Below, piece by piece: positions 1 to 8,071 of a stretch of DNA of 42,397 bases (position 1 is the stretch's first letter; the number at the start of each line of letters is the position of its first letter). The notes under the pieces were generated by a model that was not told where the DNA came from, did not search any database, and saw only the letters and a program-made list of their open reading frames with translations. The DNA is taken from positions 1-42,397 of the forward strand of contig NZ_ALVY01000200.1 in assembly GCF_000332035.1 (NCBI RefSeq), read 5' to 3'. This DNA is from Gloeocapsa sp. PCC 73106 (lineage in GTDB: Bacteria > Cyanobacteriota > Cyanobacteriia > Cyanobacteriales > Gloeocapsaceae). The translations under genes and the position numbers were made by a program.

Positions 1-16
1 GATACTTAGGTTTTAA

Positions 17-151
17 AAGCCTGTTTGGCAACAAGCAGGTTTACTGAGTACGCTATGAGTCGAAGGACCCCGTATTCAGTAATGGAGTGTGGCACCTCCT
101 GTGTTTTACCAGTTCAATTAGCGCTCTTATTTTGGTAGTTGCGCTAGCAAC
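17..151 (+). ncRNA. Candidate structured RNA or structured leader
   Basis: Four consecutive hairpins can be drawn by hand. The first pairs 20-27 with 32-39 (8 bp, one G-U) around a GCAA tetraloop of the GNRA type. The second pairs 41-52 with 71-82 (12 bp, one G-U), with a loop that holds a small GTC/GAC stem closed by GAAG. The third pairs 84-87 with 96-99, extendable past a bulge. The fourth pairs 138-142 with 147-151. No continuous reading frame crosses the region and no T-tract follows, so simple terminators are unlikely. It may be a small RNA, a 5' leader of the gene at 283, or the end of a longer RNA reaching left of the window. It does not fit tmRNA, SRP RNA, RNase P, tRNA or the glnA-type glutamine riboswitch as I know them. 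Confidence 0.35.
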
Positions 152-197
152 AATAGCTAATCTAATGCTGTACACATGGTGAGACCAAAAACTACGG

Positions 198-227
198 TTT
201 ACTACGTTTTACTGCGTTTTAAGCGTG
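198..227 (+). promoter_or_regulatory. Three 10-bp direct repeats upstream of the ALS-like gene
   Basis: Three tandem 10-mers follow without gaps: TTTACTACGT at 198, TTTACTGCGT at 208 and the weaker TTTAAGCGTG at 218. The first two differ at one base. A 10-bp period places the units on the same face of the helix. This layout resembles the cyanobacterial HLR1 element bound by RpaB (two 8-bp repeats of the KTTACAWW type spaced by 2 bp), but the match is partial. The block lies 56-85 bp before the ATG at 283. Confidence 0.45.
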
Positions 228-230
228 TCA

Positions 231-249
231 CTAGATAGTAATAATCTAG
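231..249. promoter_or_regulatory. Inverted repeat CTAGAT-N7-ATCTAG
   Basis: A perfect 6-bp inverted repeat (231-236 and 244-249) sits directly after the direct repeats and 33 bp before the ATG. It may overlap the -10 region or the 5' end of the transcript. The same half-sites with a 5-bp spacer occur at 17407-17423 over the -10 box of another gene. Confidence 0.35.
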
Positions 250-282
250 ATATAGGGTCACAAAGAATACAGGGAGATTGTC

Positions 283-1935
283 ATGGGGGAGTTAAATACA
301 GCCGAGTTACTAGTTAGGTGCTTGGAAAATGAAGGAGTGGAATACGTCTTTGGACTGCCTGGAGAAGAAAATCTTCATGTTCTACAGGCTTTGAAAAATT
401 CTTCCATTAAGTTCATCACAGTGCGTCACGAACAAGGAGCTTCTTTCATGGCAGACGTGTACGGTCGTCTGACGGGAAAAGCAGGTGTTTGTTTGTCTAC
501 TCTCGGTCCTGGCGCAACGAATCTAATGACGGGGGTAGCTGATGCCAATTTGGACGGAGCTCCCTTGGTAGCAATTACCGGACAGGTAGGAACAGACCGG
601 ATGCATATAGAATCTCACCAATATCTGGATTTGGTGGCGATGTTTGCGCCGGTGACTAAGTGGAATAAGCAAATTGTCAGACCAAGCAATACTGCAGAAA
701 TTATTCGCAAAGCTTTCAAAATCGCCCAATCGGAAAAGCCTGGTGCAGTACATATCGATTTACCGGAAAATATAGCGGCTATGCCCGTGAGTGGGTTGCC
801 TTTGCGTCAAGATGGTCGCGAGAAGACATATGCTTCTTTTCGCAGTACTAATCAAGCGGCCGCAGCTATATCTAAAGCTAAAAACCCTCTAATTTTAGCG
901 GGTAACGGCACAATTAGAGCGAATGCTTCGGAAGCTTTAACGGAATTCGCGACACAATTAAATATTCCTGTCGTTAATACGTTTATGGGTAAAGGGACTA
1001 TTCCTTATACTCACCCTTTGGCTCTATGGACGGTGGGACTACAACAAAGAGATCACATTAGTTGTGCTTTTGATCGCACCGATTTAGTAATCGCCGTAGG
1101 ATATGATTTGATTGAGTATTCTCCTAAAAAATGGAATCCTCAAGGAGATATTCCCCTGATTCATATTGGGCCAAATCACGCCGAGATTGACAGTAGCTAC
1201 ATACCTTTAGTGGAAATAGTGGGAGATATTTCTGATTCTTTGCAGGAAATTCTTAAGCGATCTGATCGCAGCAATATGCCAACACCGGCTGCGGCTAGTT
1301 TAAGGAGCGAAATTCGTCAGGACTACGAACAATATGCTCATGATACGGGTTTTCCCATCAAGCCACAAAAAATTATTTATGATCTCAGAGAAGTGATGGC
1401 ACCAGAAGATATCGTTATTTCTGATGTTGGAGCTCATAAAATGTGGATGGCGCGTCACTATCATTGTGATTGTCCCAATACTTGTATTATTTCCAATGGC
1501 TTTGCTGCTATGGGTATCGCTATTCCGGGTGCGATCGCGGCTAAATTGGTTCGTCCTCAGCAAAAAGTGGTAGCGGTGACTGGGGATGGTGGTTTTATGA
1601 TGAATTGTCAAGAGTTAGAGACTGCTTTACGTATCGGGACTCCTTTTGTGACGCTAATTTTTACCGACAATAGCTATGGTTTGATCGGTTGGAAACAGAT
1701 GGCTCAATTTGGAGAGGTGAATTTCGTTGACTTTAGCAATCCTGATTTCGTCAAATTCGCTGAAAGCATGGGTCTAAAAGGCTACCGTGTGGAGTCGGCA
1801 GCTGAGCTAATTCCTACTCTTAAAACTGCTCTAGCGCAGGATGTTCCAGCGGTGATTGATTGTCCCGTTGATTACAGGGAAAATATGAAACTTTCCCAAA
1901 AATCAGGGGATCTCAGTTGTCAAATTTGGAAGTAA
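283..1935 (+). CDS. Thiamine-diphosphate enzyme, acetolactate synthase large-subunit family
   Basis: The protein has 550 residues and the three-domain layout of ThDP-dependent acetolactate synthases. The N-terminal Pyr domain (about 5-170) carries RHEQGA with the cofactor-activating Glu50. A central domain spans about 190-325. The C-terminal PP domain (about 365-530) carries GDGGF at 434-438 with Asn441, the Mg-ThDP motif. In this family two pyruvates are condensed to acetolactate for branched-chain amino acids or acetoin. No ilvN regulatory subunit lies nearby, and the length suits the stand-alone AlsS-like type, so the substrate is not certain; related decarboxylases share the fold. The start has an upstream GGGAG. 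The gene is followed after 12 bp by maf and probably co-transcribed with it. Confidence 0.85.
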   Translation: MGELNTAELLVRCLENEGVEYVFGLPGEENLHVLQALKNSSIKFITVRHEQGASFMADVYGRLTGKAGVCLSTLGPGATNLMTGVADANLDGAPLVAITGQVGTDRMHIESHQYLDLVAMFAPVTKWNKQIVRPSNTAEIIRKAFKIAQSEKPGAVHIDLPENIAAMPVSGLPLRQDGREKTYASFRSTNQAAAAISKAKNPLILAGNGTIRANASEALTEFATQLNIPVVNTFMGKGTIPYTHPLALWTVGLQQRDHISCAFDRTDLVIAVGYDLIEYSPKKWNPQGDIPLIHIGPNHAEIDSSYIPLVEIVGDISDSLQEILKRSDRSNMPTPAAASLRSEIRQDYEQYAHDTGFPIKPQKIIYDLREVMAPEDIVISDVGAHKMWMARHYHCDCPNTCIISNGFAAMGIAIPGAIAAKLVRPQQKVVAVTGDGGFMMNCQELETALRIGTPFVTLIFTDNSYGLIGWKQMAQFGEVNFVDFSNPDFVKFAESMGLKGYRVESAAELIPTLKTALAQDVPAVIDCPVDYRENMKLSQKSGDLSCQIWK

Positions 1936-1947
1936 CGTGCGTCACTT

Positions 1948-2541
1948 ATGAAACTCCCCAGTTTTGTTTTGGCTTCTGCTTCTGTGGCGCGTCGCCGTTT
2001 ACTACAGGGGGTGGGTATTGAACCGATTATCCGCCCTAGTAATTTTGACGAGTCTCAGATTAAAAATGCTGATCCTCTAGAATTAGTTAAGGCTTTGGCT
2101 AAGAGCAAAGCGACTCTGGTTGCGCCAGAGTTTGAAGATGCTCTAATTCTAGGGTGTGATTCTCTGTTGGTAGTTGAGGGAAAAATTTATGGTAAGCCAG
2201 AAACTCCAGAAGTCGCGATCGCTCGTTGGCTAAGGATGCGCGCTCAACAAGGTACTCTTTACACCGGTCATTGTTTAATCGATCGCCGACAACAACGGAC
2301 CCTGTTGCGCTCTGGTATCACTCAAGTCTATTTTGGAGATATTACCACCGCAACGATTGAGGCTTACGTTAATAGCGGTGAGCCACTTAATTGTGCTGGG
2401 GCTTTTGCTCTTGAAGGTAAGGGGGGTTTGCTGATTGACCGGATCGAGGGCTGTCATAGCAATGTCATTGGCTTAAGCTTACCTTTGTTAAGGGCTATGC
2501 TCACGGATTTGGGCTATAAAATTAGTGATTTTTGGGATTAA
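1948..2541 (+). CDS. maf: Maf-family nucleoside triphosphate pyrophosphatase
   Basis: A 197-residue protein of normal Maf length. Maf proteins hydrolyse non-canonical or modified NTPs to NMP and pyrophosphate and were first linked to septum formation. The N-terminus has the family signature region [12 protein letters not shown]; the usual SPRR is changed to SVARR. The catalytic Asp71 lies in LGCDSLL, followed by the conserved YGKP. A C-terminal [12 protein letters not shown] stretch also matches the family. It begins 12 bp after the acetolactate-synthase-like gene. Its 3' end overlaps that of the convergent ATPase gene by 20 bp. Confidence 0.88.
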   Translation: MKLPSFVLASASVARRRLLQGVGIEPIIRPSNFDESQIKNADPLELVKALAKSKATLVAPEFEDALILGCDSLLVVEGKIYGKPETPEVAIARWLRMRAQQGTLYTGHCLIDRRQQRTLLRSGITQVYFGDITTATIEAYVNSGEPLNCAGAFALEGKGGLLIDRIEGCHSNVIGLSLPLLRAMLTDLGYKISDFWD

Positions 2542-3016
2542 TCTCCCTTTCGATCAACTTACGCATAACTAGACAGTTGCGACCTTGGGAAAGACGTGTG
2601 TGCTCTACTTCATCCATTAGTTCATGAATCAAGTATAGTCCACGTCCTTCTTCTTTTTCTAGAGATTGGGATTGAATTGGGCCAAGGGATTGAAGATACT
2701 TGATTAGATCAAATGGTTCTCCCCAATCCCACACGCACATCTCCAAGTAGTGAATATAAAGATTAATCTGAATTTCTATAGGGGTGTGAGAAGGAAGATT
2801 GTAATGAGCGTGACGCACAATGTTAGTAAACGCTTCGATTAAAGCCACTTGACATTGCCAATACACTTTTTCGGGAATTAGGGGTTTGAGAGTTACTTCA
2901 AGCCACTGCAACACCTTTGTTGTCTCAGTTAGTTCCGTTCTTTGTTGGAGACGGAACTGTCTAAGCAACTTTTCTTTTCCCTTAAAAATAATATCTTTTC
3001 TTTTAGTATGCGCCAC
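2522..3016 (-). CDS. RsbW-like anti-sigma-type serine kinase (HATPase_c_2)
   Basis: A 164-residue GHKL ATPase of the RsbW/SpoIIAB type. It shows an N-box with Glu61, Asn65 and His69, a G1 box DWGEPFD at 97-103 and a G2 box GRGL at 124-127. In partner switching such proteins phosphorylate a STAS-domain antagonist and sequester a partner when the antagonist is phosphorylated. Its start overlaps the end of the upstream STAS-sugar transferase gene by 14 bp, which suggests translational coupling and that the STAS domain is its substrate. No sigma factor lies nearby. An inserted loop at about 104-122 before the G2 box is typical of cyanobacterial members. Confidence 0.82.
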   Translation of the reverse strand: MAHTKRKDIIFKGKEKLLRQFRLQQRTELTETTKVLQWLEVTLKPLIPEKVYWQCQVALIEAFTNIVRHAHYNLPSHTPIEIQINLYIHYLEMCVWDWGEPFDLIKYLQSLGPIQSQSLEKEEGRGLYLIHELMDEVEHTRLSQGRNCLVMRKLIEREINPKNH

Positions 3017-3992
3017 TATTTTTACGGAACAAAATCAAAATAGTACTGAGAATTAACTCTAGATCGTATTTGAGACTCCAATTTTCTTGATAATTGAGGT
3101 CTAGTCGGATTACTTCTTCAAAAGTGCGCACTGTTGATCTTCCCTTGACTTGCCATTCTCCGGTCATTCCTGGTTTAACGTTTAAACGTTGCCATTCTGG
3201 TACTTCATAGAGTTCTACTTCGTCGGGGGTGGGAGGACGAGTACCCACTAGACTCATTTCGCCTTTGAGTACGTTCCAAAATTGAGGTAATTCGTCTAAG
3301 CTGGTTCTACGGAGAAAACGACCCACTCTGGTGATACGTGGATCGTTTTCGCTTTTAAACATTTTAGGATCGCTCAAATCATTCATATCTAACAATTCAG
3401 CTTTATATTTTTCTGCGTCCGCTAGCATCGAACGAAATTTCCAAATTCTAAACTTTTTGCCCAACCAACCACAACGTACCTGGCTGAAAAAAATAGGACC
3501 GGGACTATTGACTTTGATAGCGATCGCAATGGGAATGAAAAGTATTCCTGTAATCGCTAATCCTACTAAACTTCCTAGGATGTCTATTCCTCGTTTCACC
3601 CAAGAACGCACCGAGGGGTGAGTTTCGGGTAAATTTTGATTGGAATTAGTTTTACCGTATCGTATCGGCTTAATTTTTAAAGCCTGGTCTAAACCTGTAA
3701 TCGTTAACACCTCAAGTACTGAGGTCCCAACGTTGATTAACATGAGCTCTATATGTTTCTCCCTAGTTCCTTTGAGCAGATGAACTAGAGCACCTACACC
3801 ACTGCTATCAATAAAGCTAGTATATTGACAATCAATCAGAATTGTTTCGACAGAAGTTTGTCTGAGTAGTTGATCGCAAGCAGTTTTAAAAGCCATGGCT
3901 TCTAGTACGCTCACGCGAACTGGCAATTTAATCGTTGGATTATTATCAGAGTAACTCACTGTCAAATTGGGTGGAGTCATTGGGATAGTCAT
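3003..3992 (-). CDS. STAS domain fused to polyprenyl-phosphate sugar-1-phosphate transferase
   Basis: A 329-residue fusion. Residues 15-110 form a STAS (anti-anti-sigma) domain with the phosphorylation motif IDSSGVGAL at 61-69; Ser63 is the likely phospho-site by comparison with SpoIIAA and RsbV. A hydrophobic segment (about 138-160) leads into a bacterial sugar transferase domain with SPGPIFFSQ at 163-171, WKFRSM at 184-189 and DELPQFWN at 233-240. Such enzymes start exopolysaccharide units by moving a sugar-1-phosphate onto undecaprenyl phosphate at the inner membrane. The overlapping RsbW-like gene probably phosphorylates the STAS part. The N-terminal membrane domain of full-length WbaP-type proteins is absent, replaced in effect by STAS. 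Confidence 0.85.
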   Translation of the reverse strand: MTIPMTPPNLTVSYSDNNPTIKLPVRVSVLEAMAFKTACDQLLRQTSVETILIDCQYTSFIDSSGVGALVHLLKGTREKHIELMLINVGTSVLEVLTITGLDQALKIKPIRYGKTNSNQNLPETHPSVRSWVKRGIDILGSLVGLAITGILFIPIAIAIKVNSPGPIFFSQVRCGWLGKKFRIWKFRSMLADAEKYKAELLDMNDLSDPKMFKSENDPRITRVGRFLRRTSLDELPQFWNVLKGEMSLVGTRPPTPDEVELYEVPEWQRLNVKPGMTGEWQVKGRSTVRTFEEVIRLDLNYQENWSLKYDLELILSTILILFRKNSGAY

Positions 3993-4298
3993 TATTTTTT
4001 TGACACTTTTTTAGAAGTTTGGTTACTGATAACCTTTAGTCATTGATTCTAAGCTTAATTTTCTGTCTTAACAAGGTTAAGTCAAAATCATTTTATTGTT
4101 TCATTCCTTGCTCTTACCATCTCTTGTACCAAGAGGGGCATGATCTTTTATTTAGTTCTTTTTTTGCCCAGGTTAAATCACTTGAGCCACTGATGTTTAG
4201 TTACAAGTCTGGGTTAATGCTAACACATTTCCCGAACACTCGCGCGCCTGAATTCCTTGAGTTATATTTATTAATTGAAAGTCTGAAGAGTTAATGTT
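3993..4298. other. Divergent intergenic region
   Basis: 306 bp between the leftward STAS-transferase gene and the rightward gamma-glutamyltransferase gene. It must hold both promoters, but I see no convincing -35/-10 pair. An 83-codon open frame at 4043-4294 has no recognisable domain and atypical composition, and I treat it as non-coding. Confidence 0.5.
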
Positions 4299-5837
4299 TT
4301 GCAAGATACAAAAGTAAGTATAGCCTCCGGGTCGCAAATTGCCGCTGATGGGGGTGTGGCTGTGACTGCTAAAGGAGGAAATGGGGTTGATGCGGCGATC
4401 GCCTCGGCGTTAGTTTCTCTGTGTACCGATCCAGGGGTAATCGCACCAGGTGCTGGTGGTTTTATTACTATTTACCCTCCTGGAGGAGAACCAATTGTTA
4501 TAGATGGCTACGCCGAAATGCCAGGTAAAGGTCTTAATGCGTTTCAATTTGGACAGGGGACTCAAGAAGTATTTTTAGAGTATGGAGGGGGAATGCGGAC
4601 GGTGATTGGTTATGGTTCCATCGCCACCCCGGGAATTTTGGCGGCTTTAGCTATAGCGCATCAAAAATATGGGATTCTACCCTGGTCAGAGGTTCTGCAA
4701 CCGAGTATTGATTGGGCAACTAGAGGATTTCCCCTATCCGCAGTTGGGGCTAATTATCTGGCTATCACCCATAAGGTAATTTTTGGTTGGCATCAGGACA
4801 GTTATCAACCTTTGCATCGTCCTGACGGAAGCTGTTTAAAAAAGGGAGAAATTGTTTACGTACCCCATCTAGCAGAAAGTTTACAACAGATCGCACAAGA
4901 AGGTGTAGAAAGTTTTTATCAAGGGGAATTAGGACAAAAAATCACTAGGGAAATCCAAGCTAACGGAGGGTTACTTACGGCGAGGGATTTGGCGGAGTAT
5001 CGTGGGATTGAGCGATCGCCTCTTGTGATTAATTTTGGTGAGTGGCAAATCATTACCAACCCACCCCCTGCGATCGGTGGTGCTTGTTTAGGGGCTATGT
5101 TATTACTAGCACAACAACAGCCTTTTACCCAGTGGGATGCTCCATCTGTTAAACGTATGGTGGACATTCAACAAGCTGTTTTAAATTACCGTGGTCAGCA
5201 CTTGGGACAAATAGAGGAATTAACTCCAAAGGTAGAAAGATTATTGACGTTAGCCCGCATGGGTGAATTATATCCTTTGCAGCAATCTCCCTCTACTATC
5301 CATACTTCGGCGGTAGATAGTAATGGTTTAGGCTGTTCTATCAGTGCGTCTGCGGGTTATGGTTCGGGGGTGATGATTTCTGGTACTGGTTTGTGGTTCA
5401 ACAATTCTCTAGGGGAGTTGGAGTTACATCCAGAAGGGTTAAAGAGTATTACCCCTGGCTGTCGCCTAGTTTCTAACATGGCTCCTACTATAGCGCGTAA
5501 GGATGACGGTACGGTTTTAGCGATCGGCTCTCCTGGTGCTTCTCGTATTACTAGTGCGATCGCTTTTGCTTTAATTAATTTTATTCAGCTCAAAATGCCT
5601 TTAGCTGAAGCTATTGCTGCGCCTCGTCTTCATGTGGAGGTCTTTGAAGATAATCTAGCTGTGGCGTTTGAACCTGGTTTAAATATAGAGGATGTTTCTG
5701 GGGTAACACTTCGTCCCTTTACAGAGCGATCGATGTATTTTGGAGGAGTACAGGCAGCTTTATGGAGTCCTGATACTGGACTGTTGCACGCGGCTGATCC
5801 TCGTCGGGTGGGCGGAGTAGCTTATGGGAGGTTTTAA
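4299..5837 (+). CDS. Gamma-glutamyltransferase family protein
   Basis: A 512-residue Ntn-hydrolase of the gamma-glutamyltranspeptidase family. These enzymes self-cleave before a Thr that becomes the nucleophile for transfer or hydrolysis of gamma-glutamyl groups, for example from glutathione. The expected cleavage site is at Thr333 (TIHTSAVD, 333-340). The glycine-rich N-terminal motif GGNGVDAAIA (27-36) and the small-subunit GSPGASRI are present. The start is TTG: the nearby ATG at 4294 runs into a stop after seven codons, and GAAGAG at 4285-4290 is well placed for TTG. No signal peptide is seen, unlike periplasmic Ggt of E. coli, so a cytoplasmic role or a remote family function is possible. 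Confidence 0.85.
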   Translation: MQDTKVSIASGSQIAADGGVAVTAKGGNGVDAAIASALVSLCTDPGVIAPGAGGFITIYPPGGEPIVIDGYAEMPGKGLNAFQFGQGTQEVFLEYGGGMRTVIGYGSIATPGILAALAIAHQKYGILPWSEVLQPSIDWATRGFPLSAVGANYLAITHKVIFGWHQDSYQPLHRPDGSCLKKGEIVYVPHLAESLQQIAQEGVESFYQGELGQKITREIQANGGLLTARDLAEYRGIERSPLVINFGEWQIITNPPPAIGGACLGAMLLLAQQQPFTQWDAPSVKRMVDIQQAVLNYRGQHLGQIEELTPKVERLLTLARMGELYPLQQSPSTIHTSAVDSNGLGCSISASAGYGSGVMISGTGLWFNNSLGELELHPEGLKSITPGCRLVSNMAPTIARKDDGTVLAIGSPGASRITSAIAFALINFIQLKMPLAEAIAAPRLHVEVFEDNLAVAFEPGLNIEDVSGVTLRPFTERSMYFGGVQAALWSPDTGLLHAADPRRVGGVAYGRF

Positions 5838-5991
5838 TCCTGGAAATTTTCCAATGTCAAATTGCTTTTTTGTGGTCAAATACGGCGACTGGGCTTGGTG
5901 CCTGAAGGAGCTAAAAATTCTAGAGATAATCCCGAGGAAAGGTCAACAAGGCTACAATCATAATTAGTTTAGTCGTGAGACACAGACAACA

Positions 5992-6213
5992 ATGATCTTA
6001 AAATTAAGCAAGATTGGTAATTCTCTGGGAACAACTTTTCCTCCAGAAATAATCGAAAAACTAAACTGGAAAGAAGGAGATACAATTTATGTGCATGAGA
6101 CTACCGAAGGAATCGAATTGATCCACTGTGATTCTGAATTTGAAATTGTCATGGAAGCAAGTGAAGAAATTACGCGCAGGTATCATAAGGCTCTGCGAGA
6201 TTTGGCAAGTTGA
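5992..6213 (+). CDS. AbrB/MazE-type antitoxin
   Basis: A 73-residue protein with a SpoVT-AbrB swapped-hairpin DNA-binding domain: KLSKIGNSLGTTFP followed by EIIEKLNWKEGDTIYV. Its tail (about 48-73) is charged and helical and is the likely toxin-binding part. The stop codon overlaps the TTG start of the following Doc toxin by 3 bp. By analogy with other modules it should neutralise the toxin and autoregulate the operon. The usual partner of Doc in phage P1 is a Phd-type antitoxin, so this is the MazE-like variant of the pair. Confidence 0.85.
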   Translation: MILKLSKIGNSLGTTFPPEIIEKLNWKEGDTIYVHETTEGIELIHCDSEFEIVMEASEEITRRYHKALRDLAS

Positions 6214-6587
6214 ATCAATATCTTTGGATAAGTGAAGCCCAAGCTAGAGCAATTCATCGACAACAACTAGACTTGTTTGGTGGCGCTCCCGGAATCCTTG
6301 ATGCGGGAAAACTATCTTCTGCTCTGGCTAGACCTCGACATATTTACACTTATAATCCAAGTTTCAATATTTACCAGTTAGCAGCAGCTTACGCTTGGGG
6401 ATTAGTTAGAAATCACCCTTTCGTTGATGGCAACAAACGTTGTGCTTTTGTAATTATGGCAGTTTTTCTTAAAGTTAACGGTATTGATCTGATTCTTCGG
6501 GAAGCTGAAGTTGTTACAACTATGTTAGCTTTAGCTTCGGGTGAAATGTCAGAAGAAGAACTTGCCGCTTGGCTTCAAAAAAGCTAA
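6210..6587 (+). CDS. doc: Doc-type (Fic family) death-on-curing toxin
   Basis: A 125-residue Fic/Doc protein with the active-site motif HPFVDGNKR at 69-77 (His69 catalytic; Asp72 for Mg; GNKR for phosphate binding). Doc toxins of this class phosphorylate elongation factor Tu and stop translation, unlike AMPylating Fic proteins; the Doc-type motif (DGNKR, no second Gly-Arg) supports that reading. The N-terminus LSEAQARAIHRQQLDLFGG-like stretch is typical of the family. The start is a TTG overlapping the antitoxin stop. All catalytic residues are present, so the toxin looks intact. Confidence 0.88.
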   Translation: MNQYLWISEAQARAIHRQQLDLFGGAPGILDAGKLSSALARPRHIYTYNPSFNIYQLAAAYAWGLVRNHPFVDGNKRCAFVIMAVFLKVNGIDLILREAEVVTTMLALASGEMSEEELAAWLQKS

Positions 6588-6646
6588 GTGCCGCGATCGC
6601 AATGTGAGAAATTTATCGCTTTAGCTCTTGTGGGAGAGGAAAACAG

Positions 6647-6670
6647 ACCTACACTCGATATGGTGTAGGT
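6647..6670. terminator. Possible bidirectional terminator between doc and argG
   Basis: An 8-bp perfect stem (6647-6654 with 6663-6670) and an 8-nt loop lie in the 93-bp gap between convergent genes. On the minus strand it is followed by CTGTTTTCC and on the plus strand by AGGTAGTATTTTAG, so T-tracts are short on both sides. Confidence 0.45.
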
Positions 6671-6680
6671 AGGTAGTATT

Positions 6681-7883
6681 TTAGCCTCTGGTTTTTTCTG
6701 CCCAGACTCGGGTGGGTAATCCCCAGATATAGATAAAGCCCTCAGCGGCGCGGTGATCGAATTGATCCTCAGCGCCATAGGTCGCTAAACTGGGAGCATA
6801 AATAGAGTTTTCCGATTCACGTCCAACGATGGTGGCGTTACCTTTATGGAATTTGACTCGCACTGAACCCGTGACGCGTTCTTGGGTGTTTAATATAAAG
6901 GCGTCTAAAGCTTGTTTAAGAGGGTTGTACCAAAGTCCTTGGTAGATGAGTTCGCTGTAGGTTTGTTCGATACCTCGCTTATATCGAGTCACATCGGCGG
7001 TGAGAGTGAGACTTTCTAAATCGCGATGGGCAGCAATTAACACTAACAAAGCGGGGGTTTCGTAAATTTCTCGGGATTTAATACCGACAACGCGATTTTC
7101 AATCATGTCAATGCGTCCCACACCGTGGTTACCAGCAACTTCATTGAGTCGAGTAATCAGGGTAACAGGGTCTAAATTTTTACCATCGAGGTGAGTGGGA
7201 AGACCTTTGGTAAAGCCGATGGTAATATATTCTGGTTGCTCGGGGGTATCGGCGATCGCTTTGGTCATTAAATAAATTTCCTCGGGGGGTTCGTGCATAG
7301 GATCTTCAAGGGGACCCGCTTCGATACTACGTCCGAGGAGATTGCGATCGATGCTGTAGGGGGAAGATTTTTTCACGGGTGATTCTATACCGAACTTTTC
7401 ACCATAGGCGATCGTTTCTTCGCGACTCATACCCCATTCTCTAGCGGGTGCTAGGACTTTGAGATTGGGATTTAAAGCCATGATGGCTAAATCGAAGCGT
7501 ACTTGGTCATTACCTTTAGCTGTGCAACCATGAGCTACTGCATCGGCGCCGTACTTAACTGCGGCTTCTACGAGCATTTTAGCAATGAGGGGACGAGCTA
7601 GAGCCGTGGACAAAGGATAGCGATTTTCATAGAGTGCGTTAGCTTGAATTGCTGGAAAGGCATATTCTGTAACAAAGGCTTCTACTCCATCTACTACTAG
7701 AGATTCTACCGCTCCACATCTGAGAGCTTTCTCTTTAATTGGTCCTAGTTCTTCTCCTTGTCCCAAATCTGCGGCTAGAGTAATTATCTCTTTTACGCCC
7801 CATTCATTTATAAGATAAGGAATACAGACGGAGGTGTCTACCCCCCCGGAATAAGCGAGCACTACTTTATGAGCACGAACCAT
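6681..7883 (-). CDS. argG: Argininosuccinate synthase
   Basis: A 400-residue protein of standard ArgG length. It condenses citrulline and aspartate with ATP to argininosuccinate, the penultimate step of arginine synthesis. The N-terminal PP-loop [10 protein letters not shown] (10-19) binds ATP. The family stretches [12 protein letters not shown] and [16 protein letters not shown] are intact. It is monocistronic here, facing the toxin-antitoxin pair at its 3' end and diverging from the CBS-CP12 gene. No arginine-responsive operator was recognised. Confidence 0.97.
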   Translation of the reverse strand: MVRAHKVVLAYSGGVDTSVCIPYLINEWGVKEIITLAADLGQGEELGPIKEKALRCGAVESLVVDGVEAFVTEYAFPAIQANALYENRYPLSTALARPLIAKMLVEAAVKYGADAVAHGCTAKGNDQVRFDLAIMALNPNLKVLAPAREWGMSREETIAYGEKFGIESPVKKSSPYSIDRNLLGRSIEAGPLEDPMHEPPEEIYLMTKAIADTPEQPEYITIGFTKGLPTHLDGKNLDPVTLITRLNEVAGNHGVGRIDMIENRVVGIKSREIYETPALLVLIAAHRDLESLTLTADVTRYKRGIEQTYSELIYQGLWYNPLKQALDAFILNTQERVTGSVRVKFHKGNATIVGRESENSIYAPSLATYGAEDQFDHRAAEGFIYIWGLPTRVWAEKTRG

Positions 7884-8071
7884 ATCTACTTAAACTCAAA
7901 AAACAATTGATTCGCTATTTTAGCCTTTTATCTTGGATAAAATTCATTACTGTTAAGAAAAGACTATTTTTTTCTACAAACAGTATCTAAAAATACATTT
8001 ATTCTTTAAAGAGCAAAAATGTCCCCACTCTGGGCTAAATTGATTAATGGTTAGTCAAGAAGATAATATTT

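Noticed and set aside
17-100. glnA-type glutamine riboswitch, suggested by CGAAGGA in the loop at 61-67
   Set aside because: The other conserved strands of that motif are missing and the helices do not fit.
4043-4294. 83-codon open frame before the gamma-glutamyltransferase gene
   Set aside because: No domain, Cys/Phe/Leu-rich composition unlike real neighbours, no good ribosome site, and it lies in a promoter-bearing divergent gap.
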